A stretch of DNA of 64,000 bases from Myotis daubentonii. Lineage: Eukaryota > Chordata > Mammalia > Chiroptera > Vespertilionidae. The notes under the pieces are model-generated. The model had not been told where the DNA came from. It did not search any database and saw only the letters and a list, made by a program, of their open reading frames with translations. The number at the start of each line of letters is the position of its first letter. Within the stretch, counting starts at the first letter, position 1. The stretch spans positions 31,895,358 through 31,959,357 of the forward strand of contig NC_081841.1 of the NCBI RefSeq assembly GCF_963259705.1, written 5' to 3'. Below, in pieces: positions 26,101 through 38,537 of this stretch. A program made the position numbers and the translations under genes.

Positions 26101-29100
26101 TATCCAGTGTCCTTTTCTAGCCCTCATCTTCTTAAGTCTCCATTTACTATTTGACATTGCCAGCCAACTTCTCTTTGAGTTTCCTCCTAAGGCTTTCTCA
26201 AAACTATACATTCATTGTTTTACTTTTCCCTCTATGACTACTCCTTCCTTGATTTTTCTTCCTCTGACAATTCTATTAAGAAGTGTTCCCTAGTATTTTA
26301 TTCTAGGACCTCTGGTTATATATAGCTTCCCATAGCAACTACACTTTGCCCTCTTGGTTTCATTTATTGTCTGAGTATAGAAAATTCTCAAACTGTGTTG
26401 CTAGCTTATGTTCTCTCCTAAACTCCAGAACCCTATATGGCACTGTTTTCTTGATGTATAGCTAATAGAGTTATAGTTATTTAATTTTATGCACACCATA
26501 TTTATTTATTGTTTTTGCAATTTAATTTTTTATAAATTTAATTACACAGATATACTTATCAAATGTAATTGATCTATAATTATGCAAGTTATTTGTCCCC
26601 TAAATCTTATATGGACCATGTCTTATTTACTTTAATACGTTAAAGATTATCACAATTATTTCTACACATTATACACCCTAGTATTTGTAGAATAAAGAAA
26701 TACATATTATAACAAGGTGTTTGTTAATTTATTGCAGGTAACCATTTGTATTCTTTCTTCTTTTTTATTTCCTTTTTTTTAAGTGATTGGGTTGGAAAAC
26801 AGGTGTGGAATTACTGAGAGAGAGAGAGGCATTGCAGAGGTCAAGGAGTTTTTGTTATTAATCCTCACTTGAGAATATTTTTCCCCCTTGATTTTTTAGG
26901 AAGAGTGGAAGGGAAGGGGAACGACAGAGAGAGAGAGAAATGTCGATGTAAGAGAGACACATTGATTGGTTGTAGGAGTCTGCAACTGAGGTATGTGCCC
27001 TGATCGCAATCAAACTCAAAACCCTTCAGTCTGCATGCAGATGCTCTAACCACTGAGAAAACTGGCTAAGGCTATTTGTATTCTTTCAAGGAGATATATG
27101 AAGGGATATGAAAAGATTGAACAGAAAAACACTGGAAAAGGTTATTGTGAAATAAGTGAGTCATCAAAAGCTTCCCAAAGTTATTTGGGGTAATGATTCC
27201 TAAATGTTTTAATTTATTTTGATTAAATGTAGTTCTGTTGCATCTTCTCTCACCCTCTTTGACTTTTCTGGTTTTTAAAAAGTCAAATACATTAATAGAA
27301 AAATGTCACTGTACTCAAAGTTATGATTTTTATAAATAACAGATGAAATAACTAAAGAATATAAGCAAGTTATGCGTAATAAATTTAAAATATTTAGGGG
27401 ATCAGAAGACAACACAAGATGGTGAATCTTAAGTTGGCCATAGTGGAAGGTGACATGGAGTGATTTTAGAAAAGAAAATTTCAATAAACAACCAAATGTA
27501 CAAAGACAGATAAATTATGAAAAAGCATAACTAGCGTGGAGAGATTGTGATGAAGTGAAACTATATAGGAAACTAACTATCGCTTCTCGGCCTTTTGGCT
27601 AAGATCAAGTGTAGTATCTGTTCTTATCAGTTTAATATAGGAAACTAACTAGAGTACAGAGCTATAAATAATAAGTGAAGATATCAGATTTAGCTAATAA
27701 AGAGCTAGTATGTTTCATAAACAAGGTAGAGAAAATATGATTAAAGCAATGTTCGAAAAAATTACACTGCAAGAATGCTTATGAAAAAAATAATAAAAGA
27801 AAATACTAGAAATAAAATGACCAATAAAGAAGTTACAATAAAAGAAAATAACAAGAAGACCCACTGCATGGGAGAACATATTTTCCAATATCACCGATAA
27901 GGGTTTAATCTTCAACATTTACAGGGAACTCATGAAACTTAAAAATAGAAAGATAAACAATCCAATCAAAAAATGGGCAAAGGACCTAGATAGACACTTT
28001 TCAAAAGAGGACATACAGAGGGCCGAAAGACATATGAAAAAATGCTCAAAGTCACTAATTATACGAGAGATGCAAATCAAAACGACAATGTGGTATCATC
28101 TCACACATGTCAGAATGGCTATCATCAAGAAATCATCAAACAACAAGTGTTGGAGAGGATGTGGAGAAAAAGGAACCCTTCTGCACTGCTGGTGGGAATG
28201 CAGACTGGTGCAGCCACTGTGGAGAATAGTATGGAGTTTCCTCAAAAAACTAAAAATGGAACTCCCATTTGACCCAATGATCCCACTTCTAGGACTATAT
28301 CCCAAGAAGCCAGAAACACCAATCAGAAAGGATATATGCACCCCTATGTTCATAGCAGCACAATTCACCATAGCTAAGATTTGGAAACAGCCTAAGTGCC
28401 CATCAACAGATGAGTGGATTAAAAAACAATGGAATACTACGCTGCGGTAAAAAAGAAGGAACGCTTGCCTTTTGCAACAGCTTGGATGGAACTGGAGAGC
28501 ATTATGCTAAGTGAAATAAGCCAGTCAGAGTAAGATAAATACCTCATGATTTCACTCATTTGTGGAATATAGAGAACAACATAGACTGATGAACAGGGAC
28601 AGATCCAAAGACAGAGAAACAGTGATCAGACTATTAATCCCCAGAGGGAAAGTAGGGGAGGGAGGGGGCAAGGGGAAGAGATCAACCAAAGGACTTGTGT
28701 GCATGCATATAAGCCAAACCAATGGACATGGACAACAGAGGGATGAGAGAATGAGGAGGGGGGGGGGGTTAATGGGGGGGATGAGGACACATTTGTAATA
28801 CCTTAACTAATAAAGAATTTTTTTTAAAAAAAAAGAAGTTACAATAATCTACAAATGAAGGAATGAAGACCTGAGCAAAACTAGACATAATGGCCTGGTT
28901 AATGTTGCTCAGTGGTTGAGTGTCAACCTATGAACCAGTAGGTCATGGTTCAATTCCAGTGAGGGCACATGCCCAGGCTTCAAGCTCGATCCCCAGTTGG
29001 GGGGCGGGGGGTGCAGGAGGCAGCTGATCAATGATTTTCTTTCATCATTGATGTTTCTCTCCCTCTTCCTTCCTCTCTGAAATCAATAAGAAACAGATTT

Positions 29101-32100
29101 TTTTTAAATAGACATAATAAAAACAGTGAGAAAAGTTTTTAATATGAGGGGCATTTTTTAGAAACCATTGGTGAATCTCTTCACAGATTAGATATAGAGT
29201 GGAGCCAAGGAAATGAAGGAGTCAAAGAGAACTCCAGGGACACTAGATTAGCAGTATTTTCCAACAGCAAAGAGCAGATTTGGTAAAGTGGTTTATTTGG
29301 AGTTAGCATGTAATTGTTCCATTGAACAAACTCTTACTGATGACTACCTGTGCTGCAGTACTTTTTTCATCATTCTGGAAATCAGTAAGAGTCCAAATAA
29401 ATAATATCCACCCTCAAAGGACTTAACTATCCTGAAAAGAAGCTAAGGCATATTTTCAAACTCACCAATATATAGAGGAGAGTTTTCAGATTTTGCAAAA
29501 TCTTCTATGTAGGAAATACCCAAAGGCATGATGGGAGTTTCACCAATTCCACGTATCATATTTCCTACTAGTACATATACCCACATTAATGATTTAACTT
29601 CCTTCACACACTCTGTTTTAAAAAGAAAAAACATATTGCATTAGTGTTTTGATAGTAAAATATCTATATATATAAAAGCCTAAGAGACCTTTAGACCAAC
29701 TGGTCGACCAGTCTCTATGACGCACACTGACCACCAAGGGGCAGATGCTCAGGAGCTGCCCCCTGGTGGTCAGTGTGCTCCCACAGCCAACCTCCCTCAG
29801 TCCCTCCCCCAGCCAGCCCCAATCAGCCCTGATCAAAACTGAATGAGATGGCCCCAATAGGCTATGAACACCAGCCAAGCTGAGGGACCTCACCCATGCA
29901 CAAATCCATGCACCAGACCTCTAGTTAAGCTATAAGTATAGAAGTAATTCTAAGATTCTGGTAAGCATTTCACAGTTTTTACGCAACATGGCACCTTGTA
30001 AATGATTTATATTACTATGCTAGCAATAACTCACTGGGTCATCCCTCTTGCATTTTCTGAGAGTACTTAGGTATTGCAATGTGTAAGTTGTATGCTGGAG
30101 CCATTTCCTACTGGGTTGGACGAGATCTCTTGATGAGTGTTACATGCACCTCTTCCCAATCCAATGCTTAATGACAACACATTGATAGTTTATAGGAGCA
30201 TTTACACCACAGAAATTGGCAAATACTAGAAGTCAGAATCATTTTTCCCTCAGCTTGCCTACAACTACACCATCTAGTTAGCTGTTATGACTGCTACTCC
30301 ATTTCTATAATAACTCTAGGGAGAGAAAAAAAAAAAACAGCAGCTGTGGCTCAGTAGTTGAGCCTCAACCCATGAATCAGGAGGTCATGGTTCGATTTCT
30401 GGTCAGGGCATATGCCCAGGTTGTAGGCTCAATCACCAGTGTGGGGCATTCAGGCGGCAGCCAATCAATGATTATCTCTCATCATTGACGTTTCTATCTC
30501 TCTCTCCCTCTCCCTTCCTCTCTGAAATCAATAAAAATATATTTTTTAATAAAACAACAAACACAAATATATCCCCCTAGAATTGATACTATACTTACAA
30601 GATCTAAATAAGAGTCTCACTGAAGTTTGAATTCTCTACAGCTGTAATTACTTTATAGACACTAAAAATACTTAACTAGATAGTAATCACATTTTCTCTA
30701 TATAATCTACTGCGTACTGTAACCACCAAATAAGGTTTAGCAAAGAAATTTACCTGAATTCTTGGAGCAGCAGCTACTTAGCAGAATAACAAAAACTAGG
30801 CCAGAGGGAACTGAAAGGGAGGAAGGCAAGCCTCTGAAGACTTAGCCATTTCATCTCTAAACCAAAATAGCTGTCAAAGAGAATACTCTATAGCAGTGGT
30901 TCTCAACCTTGGCTGCACATTAGAATCACCTGGGAATCGTTTTTAAAATCCTGATTTCTGGGCCTCATCCTCCGGAAATTCTGTTTCTTTGTTACTAATG
31001 TTGTGGCCCCACCCCATAACAAAGAAACAGAATTTCCGGAGGATGAGGCCCAGAAATCAGCATTTTAAAAAGATTCCCAGTTGATTCTAATGTGCAGCCA
31101 AGGTTGAGAACCACTGCTCTATAGAGTCATGTTTTCAGGCAAGTGAATTAAAACATTCTCATTTATAATAAACTGCCCAGCTACTGCCACAGATGTGAGT
31201 CCTGAGCACAGCTGGGTCTGGAAATTTCTTTTGAGGTCTATCTCTCAGTTATTTCTAATCCAGATTATTACAGTCTTCATTTCTGAGTATTCATATTTTT
31301 TTCTGTGTTGAGTACAGTGATTTCTGAACAAAACTGAAAATAACAGGTAATCAAAGAATTAATGCACTTTATTGGAGATTCACCAAACTGGGAAGTTTTT
31401 ATTTATCTTCTACAATGTAAATTTTTTAAAATAAAAAGAAATAGGAAATAAGACCTAAGTCAGCCTTTGGCAGAAGCCAGCTCAAGAAGACAGCAAGGGC
31501 TACTGTTGATGTCACTATTTTCCTTTGTTTCCCCAGGTGGTTCCTTTGGCTTAGAGTTTCTGAGACAGCTTTTTTACACTCCTTGAAACTATTTTGAGTC
31601 CTTCTGACTCCATGCTGGCAGTGAAATTCCCAGCCTCCCTCCTGCGGAAGCGGCGCAGCTCCCTCCTGCCTCCCACAGGCGCACCATGGCTCCCAGGGCG
31701 GGCAGCCGACTGCGCACAATTTCGCATGCTGGGCCACTAGTTTTTAAATAACCATTTTAAAGAATAGACAAAGAAGTGTTAATATGTATATTCAAATATA
31801 TAGGAGTAATATGCTCTACTATTAGCCATTCCTATTCCCCTCTGGGATCCCCTCCAAAATTCCTGAACAAAGAAAATATCTTTTGTTCATTTTACTTAGT
31901 CATTTAATCAAACCCAATAACTCATTCAAACCCCTCAGTAATATGTGTTCAGTTTCAAATTCAATGAACAGAAACAATAAAATGAAGTCAACAACCTGAC
32001 GGATCTTCTGTTGGTCTGAAAATCTGGGTTCCATTTTCATTACACAAGAAACTGTTTGAGGACAAATTGCCTAAAACTGTAGATTCATATTCATATCTGT

Positions 32101-35100
32101 ATGAACACAGGGAAAACATTTTATGTTAGAAACTAATAAAGGCAAAGTGAACACTATGCAGATTAATTCCTGCTTTACTTAAGGCATAATATTCAAATTT
32201 AGTAAAGAACTCTTTTCATCTTTGCCACATAATCATCATAAATTAATATCAAAAAACTTGCCACTCATTATAAATGCACAATCCCTTGACAGCTAGCTTT
32301 CTGTCATTTGCATGTGGATGATCTACCTTTCAGATTACCTAACATCAAGTTTCTGTAGCTTGTAGGTGATCATTTACTGGAAACAATTACTGTGGGATAT
32401 GGGACAAAAACTAATAAAAATAATAGACTCTAGACTTGACAAAATATAATTAAGAAGCAAAGGCTTTGTGGGGGTGCGGGAACACAACACAACAAAACAA
32501 GTCTCCAACTTTGGATTTTTTGAGGTTCGCTCATAAGAAATATACCCCCACTTTCTGAGAATCTAAACAATAATTCCTGCATGTGTTCATTAACCCCTAA
32601 GAGAAACAAAACCTTTGCCCATAGAATAAGAGACCTTAGGAGAAACTCCAACACTTGACAACACAATGTAATGATCTTTCCTCTTCTCATAAGAACAAAG
32701 GGATTAATAGACTGTGATCATTTACATTAGGCAAATTACCATAAGCCCAGCATACCCTTTGTCAGAATATCCTAAATTATCCTAAATTGTGAAAGAATGA
32801 AAGAAAATATGTCAAATAAAATCTCTCTTTGTTAGGGATAATGGTGGAAGACTTGCCCTCTGAGTTCCAAATGAGCTTGAGTGTTAAAACACTTTTCCCT
32901 TAGAACAATTGCCTAGTCATGCCCATGAGTTTGACTGTGAACTGTGGACAAATGCTTCTGTCTCCATACCTATGATGCCATGAGACATGCCAGCTTCAAA
33001 CAAAATAACACTTTTGGAAGAGGGTAGAGAGAAATGTAAATGTAAACACAACTTGGCATTGTGTTGGAGAGGACAGGAAATAAAAAGTCAGTAAAAAAAC
33101 TCTGCCTGGAAACTTCTGATCCTTACAGAAATACCCAAGAAGATGAAATGTCTTTTTCATGTAACTTATCCACTTAACACCTAATAACTCATTCAAAGTC
33201 CATTCATTCCCAAAACATCAGCAAAATGACAGTGAATGGATTTTAAAATAGAAAAGGAAAGGCAATAACACCACAGGGATAGAAAGAATGAAAAAATTGA
33301 CAAGAAGATTCTGAAAATGGGAAAACATGTAACTGAGTGGTCACTGAATTAGTAGATATCAAAAATGCAACCCTAAGTAAGTGCCTGCATGGGAACAACC
33401 AAGAGTGTGCCACATATTCCTGGAAAGTTTCAGGCAAGATATAAGGCATTTCTAAATTGGCGAGTAGGCATGGTCCAAAAATAAGAGAATTGGTTTAAAG
33501 TGTGTATAAGGGGCAGTTAAACCCTTACAGACATCCTCTGCCATTCCAATTGGAACGGTCTTTGAGTGTTTGAACAGGCACATTGAGAAAAAGAAGGCTA
33601 TACTAAAAACTAAGGGTAGTAGTTTTTTTTTAATGTACATACTGAAAAGTGAGATTCTCACTCCCACCTGGATGGTAACCAAGCTTCTACCTTCCTCGCC
33701 AACAGACTGGAGAATCCCTATCAAAAGTAACTGATAGGTTATGGCTGTTCTGAGCCATCTAAATAGCCAGTCCCTATACAATCACCATACAAAGAAGTCC
33801 TCTATTAATCATGTCCTACACATTTATAGAGAACTTCCAGTTAGTTTGATGAAGTTATACTGCTCTCTTCTATATGAACAGAAAAACAAGAACCACCAGA
33901 TGTAGGAGAAAACCCTGTATCAGTAAAGATAGAGTCAAAACAAATAAAACCTGTACACTAAGAGGACAGAGAGACAATGAAGACAGAAGAAGGAAATTTA
34001 GATGGGAAAAGACACTGCATTTTTTAAAGAAAATAAGATGTTCTTTTAAAAGATATATTCAAAACACAATAGTCCTTGGAAATTAAAAATGTGATAGCAA
34101 AAACTAGAAATCTACTCAAAGATTTGGAAAATAAAGTTAAAGAAATCTCCCAAAAAGTAACAGGAATTCAAGGAGATAGAAAATTGAAGAAAAAAAGTTG
34201 AGAAACATATAAGCTTAATCCAGGATATACAATATTCAAGTAGAAGTTCTACAAAAAGAAAAATAGAGGGGTAGGGGAGATCTTACCAAAGAAATAATAC
34301 AAGTAACTTTTCCAAATGTCCCTCTAGATCAGCAATGCTCAACCGGTGAGTCGTGACACCTTTGGCGGTCGAATGACCCTTTCACAGGGGTCGCTTAAGA
34401 CCATCCTGCATATCAGATATTTACATTATGATTCATAACAGTTATGAAGTAGCAACAAAAATAATTTTATGGTTGGGTCACAACATGAGGAACTGTATTT
34501 AAAGGGCCAGAAGGTTGAGAACCACTGGTCTAGATTGAAGGCACCGAGCACAATGAAGGAAAAGAATTTACACTAGGTATCATGAATCCAGACTTTGGAG
34601 CTTAAGAGAAAATCCCAAAAGATCCCAGAGAAGGGAAACTGATCACAGGAGTGAGAATGGCACATAATTCTCAATAGTAACACTGGAAGCTAGAAAGTAT
34701 TGGAATAATACCTTCAAATTTTCTAGGGCAAATATTTCCAATCTAGAATTTTACACCAGCCAAACTATCAACCAAGGGTGAGTAGAATAAGAATTACTTC
34801 CCTTAGACACTTTTTCAGAAACCTCTTAGACAATATTTTCCACAAAAAGAAGTAAAAGTAAAAAGGGAAGCAGAAGATGTGATACCCAAGAAATAAATAA
34901 CTGAAATATGATATTTCTATCACATTTTTAATTTCCAAGGATTATAAGCAAATTCCCAAGGATTATGATAAGGAAAAATTTCAAGGAAGCCGCCATGTAG
35001 CAGGCCTAGAGGTTCCCATTTGGATTGTAGATGATGAGTCGGTGGTGACAGGAGAGATATCCCTAAGATGAAAATGAAACCGTCTGATATGTATTAGTAT

Positions 35101-38100
35101 ATTGAGAAGATGTTGCCCTACCAGTGGAAAGTTTGATGACAAATAACAAGAAAGTGAATTAATTTTTATAAGCAATGATTAAATCCAGGGAAAAATTAAA
35201 AAGTGACTACGAAATGAATGATAAAATATTGACAGTCATACACATGGAAAGAATGAGTATGATTTTATAGTAGAAAGTCATTATACATAGCATAACACTA
35301 AAGTATCAAAAACTAAAAGGATAAATATTGAGACATTGGGAGGCAAATAGCAGAAGAAAGAGGGGAAAGAGTTCCAAGTAGCTGCCTCTGGAAAGAAGTG
35401 ATATGGGCAATGTTAAAGGGGCAGGAGGCAACTCTCTTTTCAATATAATTTTATTTTTACAACTTTGTACACATATGACTTTAGTAAAAATTAAAATAAA
35501 AATCAAACTTCAGACTGGTCTGTCTCTTGATGACCTACAATTAAACAGAACCACATTATAATTAAAAGTGTCTAACTAGTCCAAAGAAAGAGTCATCTCC
35601 AATTTTTGAAAGGTCCTAAAAATATTTCAGTCAGACTCAGTTCCATAAAAGAGGCGTTCCAAATCTCTATATCATAAATTAACAAAATTTATGTGACTAC
35701 GTAACTGGAAGCGAGGCAGCCAAGAACACAAAACGGACTGGTGGAACAGAATTTGCGTTTTTGGTTCCTGTTAAGGTGCTCTGAGTTTGGGGGAAGCATT
35801 GTTCCTAGAAAGGAAATTCCAAAGCTTCATTTCCTGCAGTTGAAAATTGAATCTAAAAAATTATCAGAGCCTGAATGCTTACCGGTCCATGAGGAAATGA
35901 GGTAGAGACTGTAAGAAACACCCAAGGCCCATAACAGCACATCCGATGCCAATCATTCTAGGTCTGTGAAATTTCGTTCCAAAATAACTCACAAATATAA
36001 TTAAAAAAAGATTTCCTAAGGGGGAGAAAGTGAGTTAAAAATAAATATTTCAGTAAGTATGCGAAATAGCATAATGAACAGCCTAACTCAATCATTTACT
36101 ATCTAGCATTCATTGTATAAACACTATCTCAACTATTGGGATTGGTGCTAGGGATTCATGAAACAAAGAAGACACAACCTCTGCCCTGAAGGAGGGCTAT
36201 TTTATGTGGAGAGCGGCTACAGCATTTGGACCGGTTCAAGCCTCAGACTAATGAGAGGGCACTATCCTCTCGTGGCAAAGCCACGTGCAAGTCCCAGCAC
36301 AATTACAGCCTAAGGCTTATAGTTGTAAGCTTGACCTTATGGTCTGAACCTGTGGTCCCATGTGGCTGAGTGATGTGGGCGTAATAGAGTTCAGGTGCTA
36401 GTAATTGAGTAGATTCGAAACCCCCGAGAATGTTGTAAACATCTTGACCACGTCCTTACTTTGCCTCGTGGAATCTGGCTATGAAATAGACTCGGCTTGC
36501 AGGCTGTGGCGCTGTCTCTCTAATCAGAGGGCAGTGTCCCACCTAGCCCCAACTTTATTCTCTTGTCTGTCTTTTCTAATCCTTCACCGCCCTGCCCACC
36601 TCAGGTTCACCCATGGCCATGCTGGCACGGCACAATTTTACAATGTTGAAAGGTACATAAACAGATCTCTATGCAACAAAAATAATTAAAAATGGCAGAG
36701 AAAGGGAAGCCAGAAGAAGGGATAGAAGACTGATTCTGGGAAATTTTAAAGGCTGTATTTGTGATTAGCTAGCCTTAGGTGTCAGACCATGTGTCACCTC
36801 TGGCCTCTCTCTCCATGCCTGCTCCACAGAATATCAGAATATGATGTTTCCTATGCTTGGGGGGAAAAAAGCAAAAGTCAAATTCAGATAGATAAATGTT
36901 TTTCTAGCTTATGATTAAAATATAACTTTATATTGGTCAGCATAACCAAGTGAGGGATCTGTGTTTATTTCTACTTCTTTCCTTAGAAGTAAAAAAATTG
37001 TGGATTCCCCACTTTTCCAAGTGTTCTTAGAAGTAAGTCTGGATTTGAGGAGTAAATAACTCAATGAAAAATTGATTCCCATGTCTTAGGATAAAGAAAC
37101 TAATTGGGGAAACCTGATTATGGACAAGCCCTTGATAAGTATAAAGAGCTGAGAGTCAAAAATATTCTTTTGTATCTGTGCTATCCTTTAGACCAGAGGT
37201 TCTCAACCCTTTGGGGGTCGAACCACCCTTTCACAGGGGTCACCTAAATACATCCTGCATATCAGATTTTTACATTATGATTCATAACAGTAGCAAAATT
37301 ACAGTTATGAAGTAGCAACAAAAATAATTTTATGGTTGGGGGTCACCACAACATGAGGAACTGTATTAAAGGGTCGCGGCATTAGGAAGGTTGGGAACCA
37401 CTGCTTTAGACCATGAGCTGAGCTATACAAGACTATGTGAAGAGTTATTTGCAACTCCATCACCTAGCATACAGGTGATACAGGGAGCTGAACACTAGGA
37501 GACAGAATCAAGAATCGCCCGTTTCAATTTTGCCTCTCCTCAATCCTGATTTTTCGTTCAGAGCTTGATTAAATATATTAAAGGCAACTCTTATCTTGAA
37601 GGATGTAGGAGCCATGATAAAACTGTAAAGAAGTGGTATTTATATTTCTATGCAGCAAGTTCACAGGATAAATCTTTATCTCCCTCATTCTTCCTCTCTG
37701 TCCTCACATCTTCCCAGTCATCCACAAGAAGCAGGACCTAAGAATAGACTTTATCTTTCCTTCAATTCAGAGAGATGTGAAAGCAGTTTCTTCTTCCCTC
37801 TGCACTTAGGAAGAATTGTCAGTTTCCCAGAACAACAGGAGAAGGAAAATATTTGCTTTTTCCTTTGGAAAACAGATTCCTTTGTTTTCCATTGTATTTC
37901 CTAAGTATCAAGATGGAGCCCTTAAGAGTCATCAAATTATAAATTAAATGTAAATATTATAAATGCTTAACTACTTATGCTAAATAACGAGAAACTATTA
38001 GAATAAAATACCCAGTGCGGGACATGTGGTAATATTTAGGTGTTATTCAGATGCAATATTTAAATGAATTATTTCTAAGCACACTCCAAACTTAGCTAGG

Positions 38101-38502
38101 CTATTCAATCTGTTTCAGAAAATATACTCTTCAGTAAGATTAAATTGCCTAAAACAAATAAGAATAAAATTCAGACTAGCTCTATAGATAAAATAAATTA
38201 TAAAAGGAAGTAATATGGGAATAATTCATTACCAATCTCAAAACTCCCATTAATAAATCCAACTAGTGATGTCGGGATGTTGAATTGTCTCTCTATTTGT
38301 GTGAGCATGGAATTCATATAAGATCCAGATAGTGTTTTGGATATAAATGCACATGTTATTGCCAGCAGAAACATCTAGAAAGAAAAGAATATAAGATTTT
38401 ATTTTTAAATTGTATTTTTGCCACCTGTTGACAAAATATCTTCTACCACAAGACTGAATTAAATCTCCAATTTAAGTTATCCTTGAATTGACAAGAAACT
38501 TT

Positions 38503-38537
<35 letters not shown>

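Noticed and set aside
31426..31737. 103-codon minus frame as a captured gene fragment in a Helitron
   Set aside because: No recognisable protein; the Helitron's left border is not defined, so capture cannot be claimed.
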